Part shown: positions 6,302-13,672 of the stretch, one piece after another
How positions within the stretch are numbered: the first letter of the stretch is position 1
Layout of the letters: each line of letters begins with the position of its first letter
Source of the DNA: JAJBWD01 sp041670885
GTDB taxonomy: Bacteria > Bacillota > Clostridia > Clostridiales > Clostridiaceae
Direction: 5' to 3'
DNA length: 14,603 nucleotides
Assembly: GCA_041670885.1 (NCBI GenBank)
Contig: JBAXYJ010000046.1
Coordinates: forward strand, 1 to 14,603
The notes under the pieces: generated by a model
What the model was told of the DNA's origin: nothing
What the model saw: the letters and a program-made list of their open reading frames with translations, nothing else
The model's database searches: none
Translations under genes and position numbers: made by a program

Positions 6302-8473
6302 CTATGATTTTGTTCTATATACTTCTAAAACTCCTTTGATTTTTCTAAATGCTTTAATTAAATCATTTAGCTTCTCTATACTATTAATCCTAAGCTGTAT
6401 GTCTACATAAGCTACATTGTTTTTCTTAGCCTTAGCACTTACAGCATTAAGGTGAATTTTTGATTCTGTAATAAGTTCCATAATATCTGACAATAACCTG
6501 TCTCTATCCTCCGCCCTGATTTGTATCTCAGCTGTATAATAAGCATTTTCACTCTTTCCCCAGCTTACTTCAACCATCTTATTATCTATATTCTCAGAAA
6601 GAAGAGCAGCATTTTTACAGTCTTTTCTATGAATAGAAACGCCTCGTCCTTTTGTAATATAGCCTACTATATCATCTCCAGGAACCGGATTGCAGCATTT
6701 AGCAAATCTTACTAGAATATTATCAACACCTTTAACCACTACACCTATTTTACTGCTTTTAATTACATTTTTACTAGTTTCTTTCTCAATATTTTTTTCA
6801 ATTTCCTTTATTGTATCTTCATTTGTTTTTATTTCTTTTACATTTTCTCTAAGCTTTAATATAATATTTGAAGGAACTATAGAACCAATTCCTGCAGCGG
6901 CATATAAGTCATCTATAGAATTAAAATGAAATCTTTTTAGAATTATATCTAAGTTATCCCCTTTTATAAGCTCTCCAAAATTATACCCTTGTTTTTTCGC
7001 TTCTTTTTCAAAGGCATCCTTTCCTTTATCTATATATTCTTCCCTTTTTATCTTCTTAAACCAAGCTCTGATTTTAGACTTTGCATTGTTTGAGCTTGAT
7101 ATATTAAGCCAGTCTATGGAAGGCCCCTTGTTACTGGAGGATGTTATTATTTCAACTATTTCACCAGTTTTAAGGTTATAATCAAGAGGAACTATTTTAC
7201 CGTTTACTTTAGCACCTGTACATCTGTTTCCTACGTCTGTATGTATTTTATATGCAAAATCTATAGGTGTTGAATTGTTTGGAAGATTTATAACTGTACC
7301 TTTTGGAGTAAAGACAAATATCTCATCAGAAAATAAATCTATCTTAAAGGCTTCAATAAATTCCGAAGGGTCATTTGTTTCTCCCTGCCATTCCAGTATT
7401 TCTCTAAGCCAGGATAATTTCAAATCCAGCTTATTATTGGTTGTAGGGCTTATTCCTTCTTTATATTTCCAATGGGCTGCTATTCCATATTCAGCTGTTT
7501 TATGCATCTCAAAGGTTCTAATCTGTATTTCAAAGGGCTGTCCCTTAGGTCCGATAACAGTAGAGTGAAGAGATTGATACATATTTGGTTTTGGCATAGC
7601 AATATAATCTTTAAATCTTCCCGGCATAGGTTTGTATATTGTATGGCAAATACCAAGTGCAGCATAACAATCCTTTACATTATCTACAAGAATTCTTATA
7701 GCAATCATATCAAATATCTGATCAAGGCTTTTGCTTTTATTTACCATCTTTCTATATATGCTATATAGGTGTTTTGGTCTTCCGTCTATATCAGAATCGA
7801 TTCCTGACTGCATTAGATTTTCTTTTATCTCATTCTTTATATTATCTAAGTACTTTTCTCTTTCAGCTCTTTTTATAGAAATTTTGTTTGCTAAATCATA
7901 ATATTCTTCTGGGTTTAAGTACCTAAATGATAAATCCTCCAGCTCCCATTTAACCTTTGAAATACCCAGTCTGTGAGCCAGCGGTGCATATATATCCATG
8001 GTTTCTTTAGCTATTCGCTTTTGTCTATCCTCAGGCAAATACTTTAGTGTCCTTAAATTATGGAGCCTGTCAGCAAGTTTAATTAAAATAACTCTGGCAT
8101 CTTTAGCCATTGCCAGCAGCATTTTTCTAACATTGTCTGCCTGCTGCTCTTCCCTGCTTTTATATTCAATCTCTCCTAATTTAGTGACTCCCTCAACTAA
8201 GTTTGCTACCTCTTCATTAAAGTTTAATTTCAAATCATCATAGGAATATTTTGTATCTTCTATAACATCATGTAGTAGCCCTGCAGCTACAGTATTTGTA
8301 TCCATCCCCATATCAATAAGAATAATTGCAACCTCTACAGGATGAATTATATAATCCTCACCAGAAACTCTTTTTTGATTACAATGAGCCTTACATGCAA
8401 ATTGATATACTTTTTCTATAAATTCTTTATCAATATTACTGTTATTACCAATTTTATCCATCAATCTACTCAT
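6302..8473 (-). CDS. relA: Bifunctional (p)ppGpp synthetase/hydrolase Rel
   Basis: A full-length 723-residue Rel enzyme that makes and degrades (p)ppGpp in the stringent response at the ribosome. Order of domains: HD hydrolase with His44 and the intact HDVIED motif (68-73); synthetase at about 230-340 with catalytic Asp264 and RFKDYIAMPKPNMYQSLH (286-303); TGS at about 385-445; a helical and zinc-finger region with CCNPVPGDD (593-601); ACT at about 648-723. Both active sites are complete, and RFKD (rather than ExDD) is the form found in two-way Rel enzymes, so it should both make and destroy the alarmone. CAGGAG precedes the ATG. It has its own promoter (8538-8566) with a hairpin in the leader, and heads the operon dtd-MBL-hemZ-aspS. 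Confidence 0.97.
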   Translation of the reverse strand: MSRLMDKIGNNSNIDKEFIEKVYQFACKAHCNQKRVSGEDYIIHPVEVAIILIDMGMDTNTVAAGLLHDVIEDTKYSYDDLKLNFNEEVANLVEGVTKLGEIEYKSREEQQADNVRKMLLAMAKDARVILIKLADRLHNLRTLKYLPEDRQKRIAKETMDIYAPLAHRLGISKVKWELEDLSFRYLNPEEYYDLANKISIKRAEREKYLDNIKNEIKENLMQSGIDSDIDGRPKHLYSIYRKMVNKSKSLDQIFDMIAIRILVDNVKDCYAALGICHTIYKPMPGRFKDYIAMPKPNMYQSLHSTVIGPKGQPFEIQIRTFEMHKTAEYGIAAHWKYKEGISPTTNNKLDLKLSWLREILEWQGETNDPSEFIEAFKIDLFSDEIFVFTPKGTVINLPNNSTPIDFAYKIHTDVGNRCTGAKVNGKIVPLDYNLKTGEIVEIITSSSNKGPSIDWLNISSSNNAKSKIRAWFKKIKREEYIDKGKDAFEKEAKKQGYNFGELIKGDNLDIILKRFHFNSIDDLYAAAGIGSIVPSNIILKLRENVKEIKTNEDTIKEIEKNIEKETSKNVIKSSKIGVVVKGVDNILVRFAKCCNPVPGDDIVGYITKGRGVSIHRKDCKNAALLSENIDNKMVEVSWGKSENAYYTAEIQIRAEDRDRLLSDIMELITESKIHLNAVSAKAKKNNVAYVDIQLRINSIEKLNDLIKAFRKIKGVLEVYRTKS

Positions 8474-8500
8474 AATATATCTCCTGTAATGAGGTAAAAT

Positions 8501-8527
8501 ATACGGCTGGTGTAAAACCAGCCGTAT
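8501..8527 (-). terminator. Strong hairpin in the relA leader / possible apt terminator
   Basis: A perfect 11-bp stem (ATACGGCTGGT at 8501-8511 with 8517-8527) and 5-nt loop. On the - strand it is followed by ATTTTACC, a weak T-tract. It lies downstream of apt and also begins about 4 nt after the predicted relA transcription start, so it may terminate apt, act as an attenuator or protect the 5' end of the relA message. The present sequence does not separate these. Confidence 0.55.
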
Positions 8528-8537
8528 TCTTTACATA

Positions 8538-8566
8538 ATTATATAATAATGTTTAATTATTTGCAA
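8538..8566 (-). promoter_or_regulatory. Predicted sigma-A promoter of relA
   Basis: On the - strand TTGCAA (8561-8566) and a perfect TATAAT (8538-8543) are spaced 17 bp. Transcription would begin near 8531, giving a leader of about 58 nt that contains the 11-bp hairpin. Confidence 0.7.
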
Positions 8567-8574
8567 TTTATTTG

Positions 8575-9093
8575 CTAAATATTATATTCTACAAGAGAAG
8601 AAACAGAGTATTTCATTAGTTTTTCTCTTCCTTTCAAATCCGTAAGCTCAATAACAAAATCTATGGATGCAACCTCTCCGCCAACCTTTTCCACAAGCTT
8701 TGCTACTGTTTCTATTGTGCCGCCTGTTGCCAGAAGATCATCTACTATTGCAATCCTCTGTCCTTTTTTTATTCCATCTTTATGAATTTCAAGTTCATCC
8801 TGGCCATATTCTAAATCATAACTGATTGAAATTGTTTCTGCAGGAAGCTTGCCCTTTTTTCTTACTGGAATAAATCCAACTCCCAGCTTATATGCTAATG
8901 GAACACCGAATATAAAACCTCTTGCTTCTGGTCCTACAATAGCATCAATACCCTTATCTTTTAGATTTTCAGCTAATTTATCTATAGTATATTTTAAAGC
9001 ATCCTTATCCTGAATTAATGTAGTTATGTCCTTAAAGCTTATACCTTTTTTAGGAAATCCATCCACTATTCTGATTTTTTGTTTTAAATCCAT
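8575..9093 (-). CDS. apt: Adenine phosphoribosyltransferase
   Basis: A 172-residue purine-salvage enzyme that converts adenine and PRPP to AMP, at the usual family length. The PRPP-binding motif IVDDLLATGGT (116-126) and EARGFIFG (56-63) are intact, as is the N-terminal PKKGISFKDIT loop (15-25). AGGAGG (9101-9106) lies 7 nt before the ATG. It has its own promoter and sits just upstream of relA, a common clostridial arrangement. A 101-nt gap with a promoter separates it from relA, so the two are only partly linked in transcription. Confidence 0.97.
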   Translation of the reverse strand: MDLKQKIRIVDGFPKKGISFKDITTLIQDKDALKYTIDKLAENLKDKGIDAIVGPEARGFIFGVPLAYKLGVGFIPVRKKGKLPAETISISYDLEYGQDELEIHKDGIKKGQRIAIVDDLLATGGTIETVAKLVEKVGGEVASIDFVIELTDLKGREKLMKYSVSSLVEYNI

Positions 9094-9128
9094 TTCTACT
9101 CCTCCTAATTAATCTCTGAACAAAATTT

Positions 9129-9157
9129 ATTATATAATTTATACGATATTTATTCAA
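9129..9157 (-). promoter_or_regulatory. Predicted sigma-A promoter of apt
   Basis: On the - strand TTGAAT (9152-9157) and TATAAT (9129-9134) are 17 bp apart. The predicted start of transcription is near 9122, about 29 nt before the apt ATG. Confidence 0.7.
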
Positions 9158-9189
9158 GCTATTAAATGTTACATTTTTAAGAAAATTAT

Positions 9190-9214
9190 AAAGCTCCGAC
9201 TAAGTCGGAGCTTT
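9190..9214 (-). terminator. Intrinsic terminator after secF
   Basis: A perfect 11-bp stem (AAAGCTCCGAC at 9190-9200 with 9204-9214) with a 3-nt loop lies 2 nt after the secF stop. On the - strand the T-rich stretch CTTTATAATTTT follows. It ends the secDF transcript. Confidence 0.8.
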
Positions 9215-9216
9215 TA

Positions 9217-10077
9217 CTACTTTACTGCAGCTTTCTTTTTACTTTTAAATATAACCCACAAAGGAGATGCTATAAATATTGATGAATAACATCCTGATAT
9301 AATTCCTATAATTAGAGGTATTGAAAATTCTCTTACTGTTGGTACAAATATATTTACTGCAACTATTGTAAACAAAGTTGTAAGAACAGTATATAAAGAC
9401 CTGGTCATTGTTTGAGTTATACTTATATCTGCTACCTGAGTAAAATCAGGCTTTCTTGTCTTTTTAACATTTTCTCTTATTCTGTCAAATACAACTATAG
9501 TATCATTTATTGAATATCCTATTATAGTAAGCATGGCAGCAACAAAGCTGGCATTAAGTGGTATCTGTAAAACTGCATATACAGCTAAAGTAATTAAAAC
9601 ATCATGAACCAGTGCTATAATTGCAGCTATTCCAAACTTAAATTCAAATCTTATACCTACATAAATAAGCATACATATAGTTGCTATAATAATAGACCAT
9701 ATAGCCTTTTGTGCTGTTTCTTTTCCAATTGATCCTCCAATATAGTCCTGTGATATCAGAGCGGCATCTTTTAAATTAAACTCTTTTTTTAAATCACTAA
9801 ACATACTGCTTATCTGATCCGTTGTCATAGAACCGCTTTTTATTTCATACTCTGTTTCATCTGAAGTATTAGTATTAGCTGTTTTATCGTATTTTTTTAC
9901 TATGTTGTCAGCTTTTGTCTTGTCAAATTTTCCGCCCATGTCAACAACTACAATATTTCCGCCTTTAAAATCTATACCAATATTAAATCCTTTTACAGCA
10001 GCAAATCCTGCACCAATTATTATGATTATTAAGGATATGGCAAACCATAGCTTTGCCTTTTCTATAATCTTAAGCAT
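9217..10077 (-). CDS. secF: Protein translocase subunit SecF
   Basis: The 286-residue SecF partners SecD in the membrane and uses the proton gradient to pull exported proteins through SecYEG. It has an N-terminal membrane helix (11-28), the family motif NIGIDFKGG (32-40), a small extracytoplasmic P1 domain (about 42-122) and five further helices with the RND-type motif IGYSINDTIVVFDRIREN (186-203). Length and layout are normal. It follows secD after a single base, so the pair is co-expressed. A strong hairpin ends the operon immediately after it. Confidence 0.96.
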   Translation of the reverse strand: MLKIIEKAKLWFAISLIIIIIGAGFAAVKGFNIGIDFKGGNIVVVDMGGKFDKTKADNIVKKYDKTANTNTSDETEYEIKSGSMTTDQISSMFSDLKKEFNLKDAALISQDYIGGSIGKETAQKAIWSIIIATICMLIYVGIRFEFKFGIAAIIALVHDVLITLAVYAVLQIPLNASFVAAMLTIIGYSINDTIVVFDRIRENVKKTRKPDFTQVADISITQTMTRSLYTVLTTLFTIVAVNIFVPTVREFSIPLIIGIISGCYSSIFIASPLWVIFKSKKKAAVK

Positions 10078-10078
10078 G

Positions 10079-11326
10079 TTATTCTACCTCCGTTATTTCG
10101 AAAGTTCCAATTGCCCACTTTTTATTGAACCATCCCATTCTATACATCAGATTTATAAATAATCTGGTGACAAATATTGCTGTCAGCATACTTAGAATAA
10201 CACCTGTGATTAACGTTAAAGCAAAACCTTTAACTCCGCCGGTTCCTAAGAAGTATAAAACAAAACCGGATATTATTGTTGTTATGTTTGAATCTAAAAT
10301 TGAAGACATCGCTCTATGAAAACCTGCATCAATAGATGTTTTAACAGATTTTCCAGCTCTTAATTCTTCTTTTATTCTTTCAAATATAAGTACATTGGCA
10401 TCAACTGCCATACCAATTGTCAAAAGGAATCCGGCAATTCCAGGAAGTGTCAATGTAACACCAAGTGTTGCAAAGGTTCCAAGAAGTATAGTTATATAAA
10501 ATATAAGGGCTATATCTGCTGTAACGCCCAGCATCCTATACATTACCAGCATAAACAGAAGAACTAAGCCTATTCCAACAGCTCCTGCCATTAAACTTTG
10601 AGGCATAGCATTTTGCCCAAGCGAAGGTCCAACTACTTTAGCTGATACTGTCTTTAGTGTAACTGGAAGTGAACCTGATTTAATCATTGATGCAATTGAT
10701 TTTGCCTCATCCTCAGTATCAATATTATTAATGACAGCTTTCCCATCACTAATAACTTCATCAACTGTTGGAGCTGAAACTAAATCACTGTCCATATAAA
10801 TTGAAATCGCCTGGTTCAAAAATTTTTGAGTAGCTGCAGCAAACTTTTTAGCTCCCGCTGATGTAAGTTCAAGACTTACTACAGGCTTTGCGCTGCTGTC
10901 TAAATAAGCTGAAGAATCCTTAATATCTGAGCCTGAAAGTATGACAACCTTATCAGGTCCTACAAAGGTAAGTTTTCCTGTTTTAGCAACACTTTCTACA
11001 ACTTTTTTAGTGTCAGATTCTCCTGGAATATCGATTCTTATTCTCTTTTCTCCTTCTTTTTGAACTACTGTCTCGGCAACTCCAAGTTTGTTTACTCTCT
11101 TGTTTAAAAGTTCAATAGTTCTGCTGACAGCAGCACCATCATAATTTGTTTCTTGAATTTCCTCAACAACGGATACTCCGCCTTTCAAATCAAGACCTCT
11201 TTTTATAGATTCACCAAATGACTTAAAGTGATATCCGCTTATTGTTAATCCTTTTGCACCTGTATATGCCAGTAGTCCTATAAATACTACACATATAATG
11301 AACCAAATTGTACTTTTTCTCTTCAT
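10079..11326 (-). CDS. secD: Protein translocase subunit SecD
   Basis: A 415-residue SecD, short like other clostridial versions. The order is an N-terminal helix (7-25), GLDLKGG (44-50), an extracytoplasmic region with the P1/head domains (about 50-235) and five membrane helices. The RND-like stretch GMAVDANVLIFERIKEE, in the fourth helix, is the proton-relay signature. AAGGGGG lies before the ATG. It has its own well-matched promoter upstream (11359-11387), behind the terminator of the SCIFF gene. The gene ends 1 nt before secF. Confidence 0.96.
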   Translation of the reverse strand: MKRKSTIWFIICVVFIGLLAYTGAKGLTISGYHFKSFGESIKRGLDLKGGVSVVEEIQETNYDGAAVSRTIELLNKRVNKLGVAETVVQKEGEKRIRIDIPGESDTKKVVESVAKTGKLTFVGPDKVVILSGSDIKDSSAYLDSSAKPVVSLELTSAGAKKFAAATQKFLNQAISIYMDSDLVSAPTVDEVISDGKAVINNIDTEDEAKSIASMIKSGSLPVTLKTVSAKVVGPSLGQNAMPQSLMAGAVGIGLVLLFMLVMYRMLGVTADIALIFYITILLGTFATLGVTLTLPGIAGFLLTIGMAVDANVLIFERIKEELRAGKSVKTSIDAGFHRAMSSILDSNITTIISGFVLYFLGTGGVKGFALTLITGVILSMLTAIFVTRLFINLMYRMGWFNKKWAIGTFEITEVE

Positions 11327-11358
11327 AAGTATCCCCCTTTATGCTCAAGATAAATTTA

Positions 11359-11387
11359 ATTATATTCCTGTTGAAAATAATAGTCAA
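11359..11387 (-). promoter_or_regulatory. Predicted sigma-A promoter of secDF
   Basis: On the - strand TTGACT (11382-11387) and TATAAT (11359-11364) stand exactly 17 bp apart, the best promoter match in the window. It gives a leader of about 26 nt before secD. Confidence 0.78.
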
Positions 11388-11421
11388 TATTAGGAAATTA
11401 TTAAATTATTAAAAATATAAA

Positions 11422-11441
11422 GCAGTAACTAAGGTTACTGC
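11422..11441 (-). terminator. Intrinsic terminator of the SCIFF gene
   Basis: A perfect 8-bp stem (GCAGTAAC at 11422-11429 with 11434-11441) and 4-nt loop starts 7 nt after the SCIFF stop. On the - strand TTTATATTTTT follows. It separates the SCIFF transcript from secD. Confidence 0.75.
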
Positions 11442-11448
11442 CATAAAG

Positions 11449-11586
11449 CTAATTTTCGCAGCTAAGATTTGCTACTGTACAGGATGTTTTGCATGCTGAC
11501 TGACATGAATTAGCACACTCTTTGCATCCGGGCTTTTTTAAGCTTTCTTTTATATTAGATTTATTTACTGTTTTAATGTGTTTCAT
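11449..11586 (-). CDS. scfA: Six-cysteine ranthipeptide SCIFF precursor
   Basis: A 45-residue peptide matching the SCIFF family (six cysteines in forty-five residues), a ribosomally made peptide found across Clostridia. The N-terminus MKHIKT is the conserved leader start; the core runs CKECANSCQSACKTSC (21-36) and ends TVANLSCEN, with cysteines at 21, 24, 28, 32, 36 and 43. In characterised cases a radical SAM/SPASM maturase joins Cys sulfur to a neighbouring residue as a thioether (ranthipeptide linkage). GGAGGG lies 5 nt before the ATG. The gene has its own promoter and terminator, so it makes a small single-gene message. The usual adjacent maturase gene is not found between it and secD. 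The biological role of SCIFF is only partly understood. Confidence 0.95.
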   Translation of the reverse strand: MKHIKTVNKSNIKESLKKPGCKECANSCQSACKTSCTVANLSCEN

Positions 11587-11617
11587 AATATCCCTCCAAA
11601 ATCTTAATTTCTAAAAT

Positions 11618-11646
11618 ATTATAACATAATAAATTTTCTAAATAAA
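11618..11646 (-). promoter_or_regulatory. Predicted promoter of the SCIFF gene
   Basis: On the - strand TGTTATAAT gives an extended -10 (TATAAT at 11618-11623 preceded by TGT). The -35 region at 17-bp spacing, TTTATT (11641-11646), is weak. It lies in the 65-nt gap after the TIGR04086 gene and predicts a leader of about 25 nt. Confidence 0.6.
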
Positions 11647-11651
11647 GTATT

Positions 11652-12017
11652 TTATAAATTAATACCCAGCATTCCGCTTAATATTCCAATTAATATTGCT
11701 AATACAATTCTTCCTATTGTATTTAAATCAAATGAAATAACATTTCCGTTTAGCTTAGAATATAAAAGTATACATACCATATAAATTACAGCAACCATAA
11801 GTCCTGATAAATATCCTTTTCTTTTTCCTTTTCTTGAAGAATAGGCAGCGCCTATTAATATACTTACAGACGTTATAAGTATTGATAAAAATGCTGTCAG
11901 TTTAAATCCAATCAAAAAATAAGTAGCAACAGCTGCCTGAATTAAAGATAAAAATGCAGTGACGATTATGGCAATAACAGCCCCTCTAATAACATTTATA
12001 ACAAAAGATTTTCTCAA
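11652..12017 (-). CDS. TIGR04086-family four-helix membrane protein
   Basis: A 121-residue membrane protein with four predicted helices (about 12-32, 35-56, 70-87, 100-119), a positively charged inner loop (SSRKGKRKG, 61-69) and no catalytic motif. Both its size and its place between yajC and the SCIFF gene fit the TIGR04086 family of Firmicutes, whose function is unknown. The start is a TTG at 12015-12017: AGGAGGTG (12025-12032) lies 7 nt upstream and no in-frame ATG is as well placed. The ribosome binding site sits inside a 13-bp perfect stem, suggesting control of translation or a terminator. Family call is by size, topology and context. Confidence 0.82.
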   Translation of the reverse strand: MRKSFVINVIRGAVIAIIVTAFLSLIQAAVATYFLIGFKLTAFLSILITSVSILIGAAYSSRKGKRKGYLSGLMVAVIYMVCILLYSKLNGNVISFDLNTIGRIVLAILIGILSGMLGINL

Positions 12018-12065
12018 TATAAAACACCTCCTATGTAAAACTATGTTATAGCGAGGTGTTTTATA
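12018..12065 (-). promoter_or_regulatory. 13-bp stem-loop covering the ribosome binding site of the TIGR04086 gene
   Basis: The arms TATAAAACACCTC (+ strand, 12018-12030) and its perfect complement 12053-12065 form a 13-bp stem with a 22-nt loop that can itself fold (CUAU-AAC-AUAG). On the - strand the 3' arm contains GAGGTG of the Shine-Dalgarno, and the TTG start follows directly after the stem. The A-run on the 5' side and GTTTTATATT on the 3' side also suit a terminator after yajC. It may be both. Confidence 0.65.
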
Positions 12066-12101
12066 ACTTAGAAAACAGTTTAATTTTAAAGTGAACTTTT
12101 T

Positions 12102-12386
12102 CTATGCTTCTTCTGTTTTTTTTGTTACAGATCCAATTCCATTTTTGTGCAGCTTTATTCTTACATTTTCCGGACCTGTTTGAATGATAATGTAGTCATC
12201 CTTTATAGTAACTATCTTACCCATTATACCGCCCTTTGTCATTACTTCATCATTTATTTTTAAAGAATCAATTAATGACTGATAACTCTTTTTTCTCTTT
12301 TTCTCAGGCAAAAATACTATAAAGTATAACATTAAAAACATTGCTCCAATCCAGATAACAAATGATAATACTTGTGAATTAGGCAT
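12102..12386 (-). CDS. yajC: Preprotein translocase accessory subunit YajC
   Basis: A 94-residue protein with one N-terminal membrane helix (about 6-26), the YajC motif MLYFIVFLPEKKRKK (19-33) and a small cytoplasmic domain of beta strands (LKINDEVMTKGGIMGKIV). It joins SecD-SecF in the holotranslocon, and its place between tgt and secDF is conserved in bacteria. AAGGAGG stands upstream of the ATG at 12384-12386. A promoter lies in the gap after tgt, so it can be made independently of the queuosine genes. Confidence 0.95.
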   Translation of the reverse strand: MPNSQVLSFVIWIGAMFLMLYFIVFLPEKKRKKSYQSLIDSLKINDEVMTKGGIMGKIVTIKDDYIIIQTGPENVRIKLHKNGIGSVTKKTEEA

Positions 12387-12426
12387 AAAATTACCTCCTT
12401 TTTATTAGTAGGAAAATTTTGCACAA

Positions 12427-12455
12427 TTTATAATTTACTTTTTGTAATTATGCAA
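12427..12455 (-). promoter_or_regulatory. Predicted sigma-A promoter of yajC
   Basis: On the - strand TTGCAT (12450-12455) and TATAAA (12427-12432) are 17 bp apart in the 93-nt gap between tgt and yajC. No terminator is visible in this gap, so read-through from tgt is also possible. The surrounding sequence resembles the region upstream of tgt. Confidence 0.6.
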
Positions 12456-12479
12456 TTAAAATACATTAACAGTTTAATA

Positions 12480-13604
12480 TTATTTTCTCCATTGTTCAAG
12501 CTTTAATTTTTTAAAGTCTTCAAACTCATCGTTGTCTATTGCATTTCTTATGTCTTCCATTAATTTATTATAAAAGTATAAATTATGAAGAACACAAAGT
12601 CTAAGAGCAAGAATTTCCTTAGCTTTGAAAAGATGCCTGATATATGCCCTTGAGTAATCTCTGCATGCAGGACAATTACAGCTATCATCTATTGGGCTGC
12701 CATCCTTTTCGTATTTAGCATTATACAAATTTATTTTACCATTTTTAGTATAAACATGACCATGTCTTCCGTTGCGGGAAGGCATAACACAGTCAAAAAA
12801 GTCAACTCCCCTGGAAACTGCCTCTAATATATTTTCCGGAGTACCTACTCCCATAAGGTATATAGGTTTATTTTGAGGAAGGTGAGGAACAACTGCCGAA
12901 ATTATCCTGTACATTTCCTCTTTAGTTTCTCCAACTGCCAATCCCCCAATGGCATATCCGGGAAGATTAAGCTTTGCTATTTCCTCAGCATGCTCTATTC
13001 TGATATCCTCATAAGTTCCGCCTTGATTTATGCCAAATAAAAGCTGATTTTTATTTATTGTTCCCTCTAAGGAATTAAGTTTTTCCAGTTCATCCCTGCA
13101 TCTGATAAGCCATCTTGTTGTCCTGTTCACAGATTTTTCTACATAATCTCTCTCTGCAGGGTTTTCAACACATTCATCAAAAGCCATGGCAATTGTGGAG
13201 CCTAAATTGCTCTGAATTCTCATACTTTCTTCCGGTCCCATAAATATTTTTCTTCCGTCAATATGAGAATTAAAGTATACTCCTTCCTCTTTTATTTTTC
13301 TTATAGAGGCCAGTGAAAAAACTTGAAATCCTCCTGAATCAGTAAGTATTGGCCTATCCCAATTCATAAATTTATGTAAACCGCCTAATTCTTTCACTAT
13401 ATTATCTCCAGGCCTTAAATGCAGGTGGTATGTATTTGAAAGCTCAACCTGACAGCCTATTTCCTTTAAATCCATACTGGAAACCCCGCCCTTTATAGCG
13501 GCTAGTGTTCCTACATTCATAAATACAGGAGTTTCAATTACTCCATGAACTGTAGTTAACCTGCCTCTTCTTACATTTCCAGTCTTCTTCAATAATTCGT
13601 ACAT
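12480..13604 (-). CDS. tgt: tRNA-guanine transglycosylase (queuosine synthesis)
   Basis: A complete 374-residue bacterial TGT that swaps guanine-34 of GUN-anticodon tRNAs for preQ1. The TIM-barrel motifs are intact: TDSGGFQVF (88-96) with the base-recognising Asp89, GINQGG (191-196), GGLAVGE (220-226) and the nucleophile Asp271 in FFDCVMPSRNGRHG. The zinc site is complete: Cys309, Cys311, Cys314 and His340, at the spacing seen in the Zymomonas enzyme. Binding site GGAGAT precedes the ATG. It follows queA by 68 nt, consistent with the queuosine pair queA-tgt. Confidence 0.97.
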   Translation of the reverse strand: MYELLKKTGNVRRGRLTTVHGVIETPVFMNVGTLAAIKGGVSSMDLKEIGCQVELSNTYHLHLRPGDNIVKELGGLHKFMNWDRPILTDSGGFQVFSLASIRKIKEEGVYFNSHIDGRKIFMGPEESMRIQSNLGSTIAMAFDECVENPAERDYVEKSVNRTTRWLIRCRDELEKLNSLEGTINKNQLLFGINQGGTYEDIRIEHAEEIAKLNLPGYAIGGLAVGETKEEMYRIISAVVPHLPQNKPIYLMGVGTPENILEAVSRGVDFFDCVMPSRNGRHGHVYTKNGKINLYNAKYEKDGSPIDDSCNCPACRDYSRAYIRHLFKAKEILALRLCVLHNLYFYNKLMEDIRNAIDNDEFEDFKKLKLEQWRK

Positions 13605-13672
13605 AGTATATCTCCTTAGTCATATTTGAGAAAATTACATAATTTATAAACTAACTTTAATTATGCAATTTA

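Noticed and set aside
8542..8547. TATAAT on the + strand between relA and apt
   Set aside because: No gene on the + strand follows; it is the mirror of AT-rich symmetry around the relA promoter.
13641..13668. Promoter for tgt using TTGCAT and TATAAA
   Set aside because: The spacing is 14 bp, too short for sigma-A; tgt is more likely read from queA.
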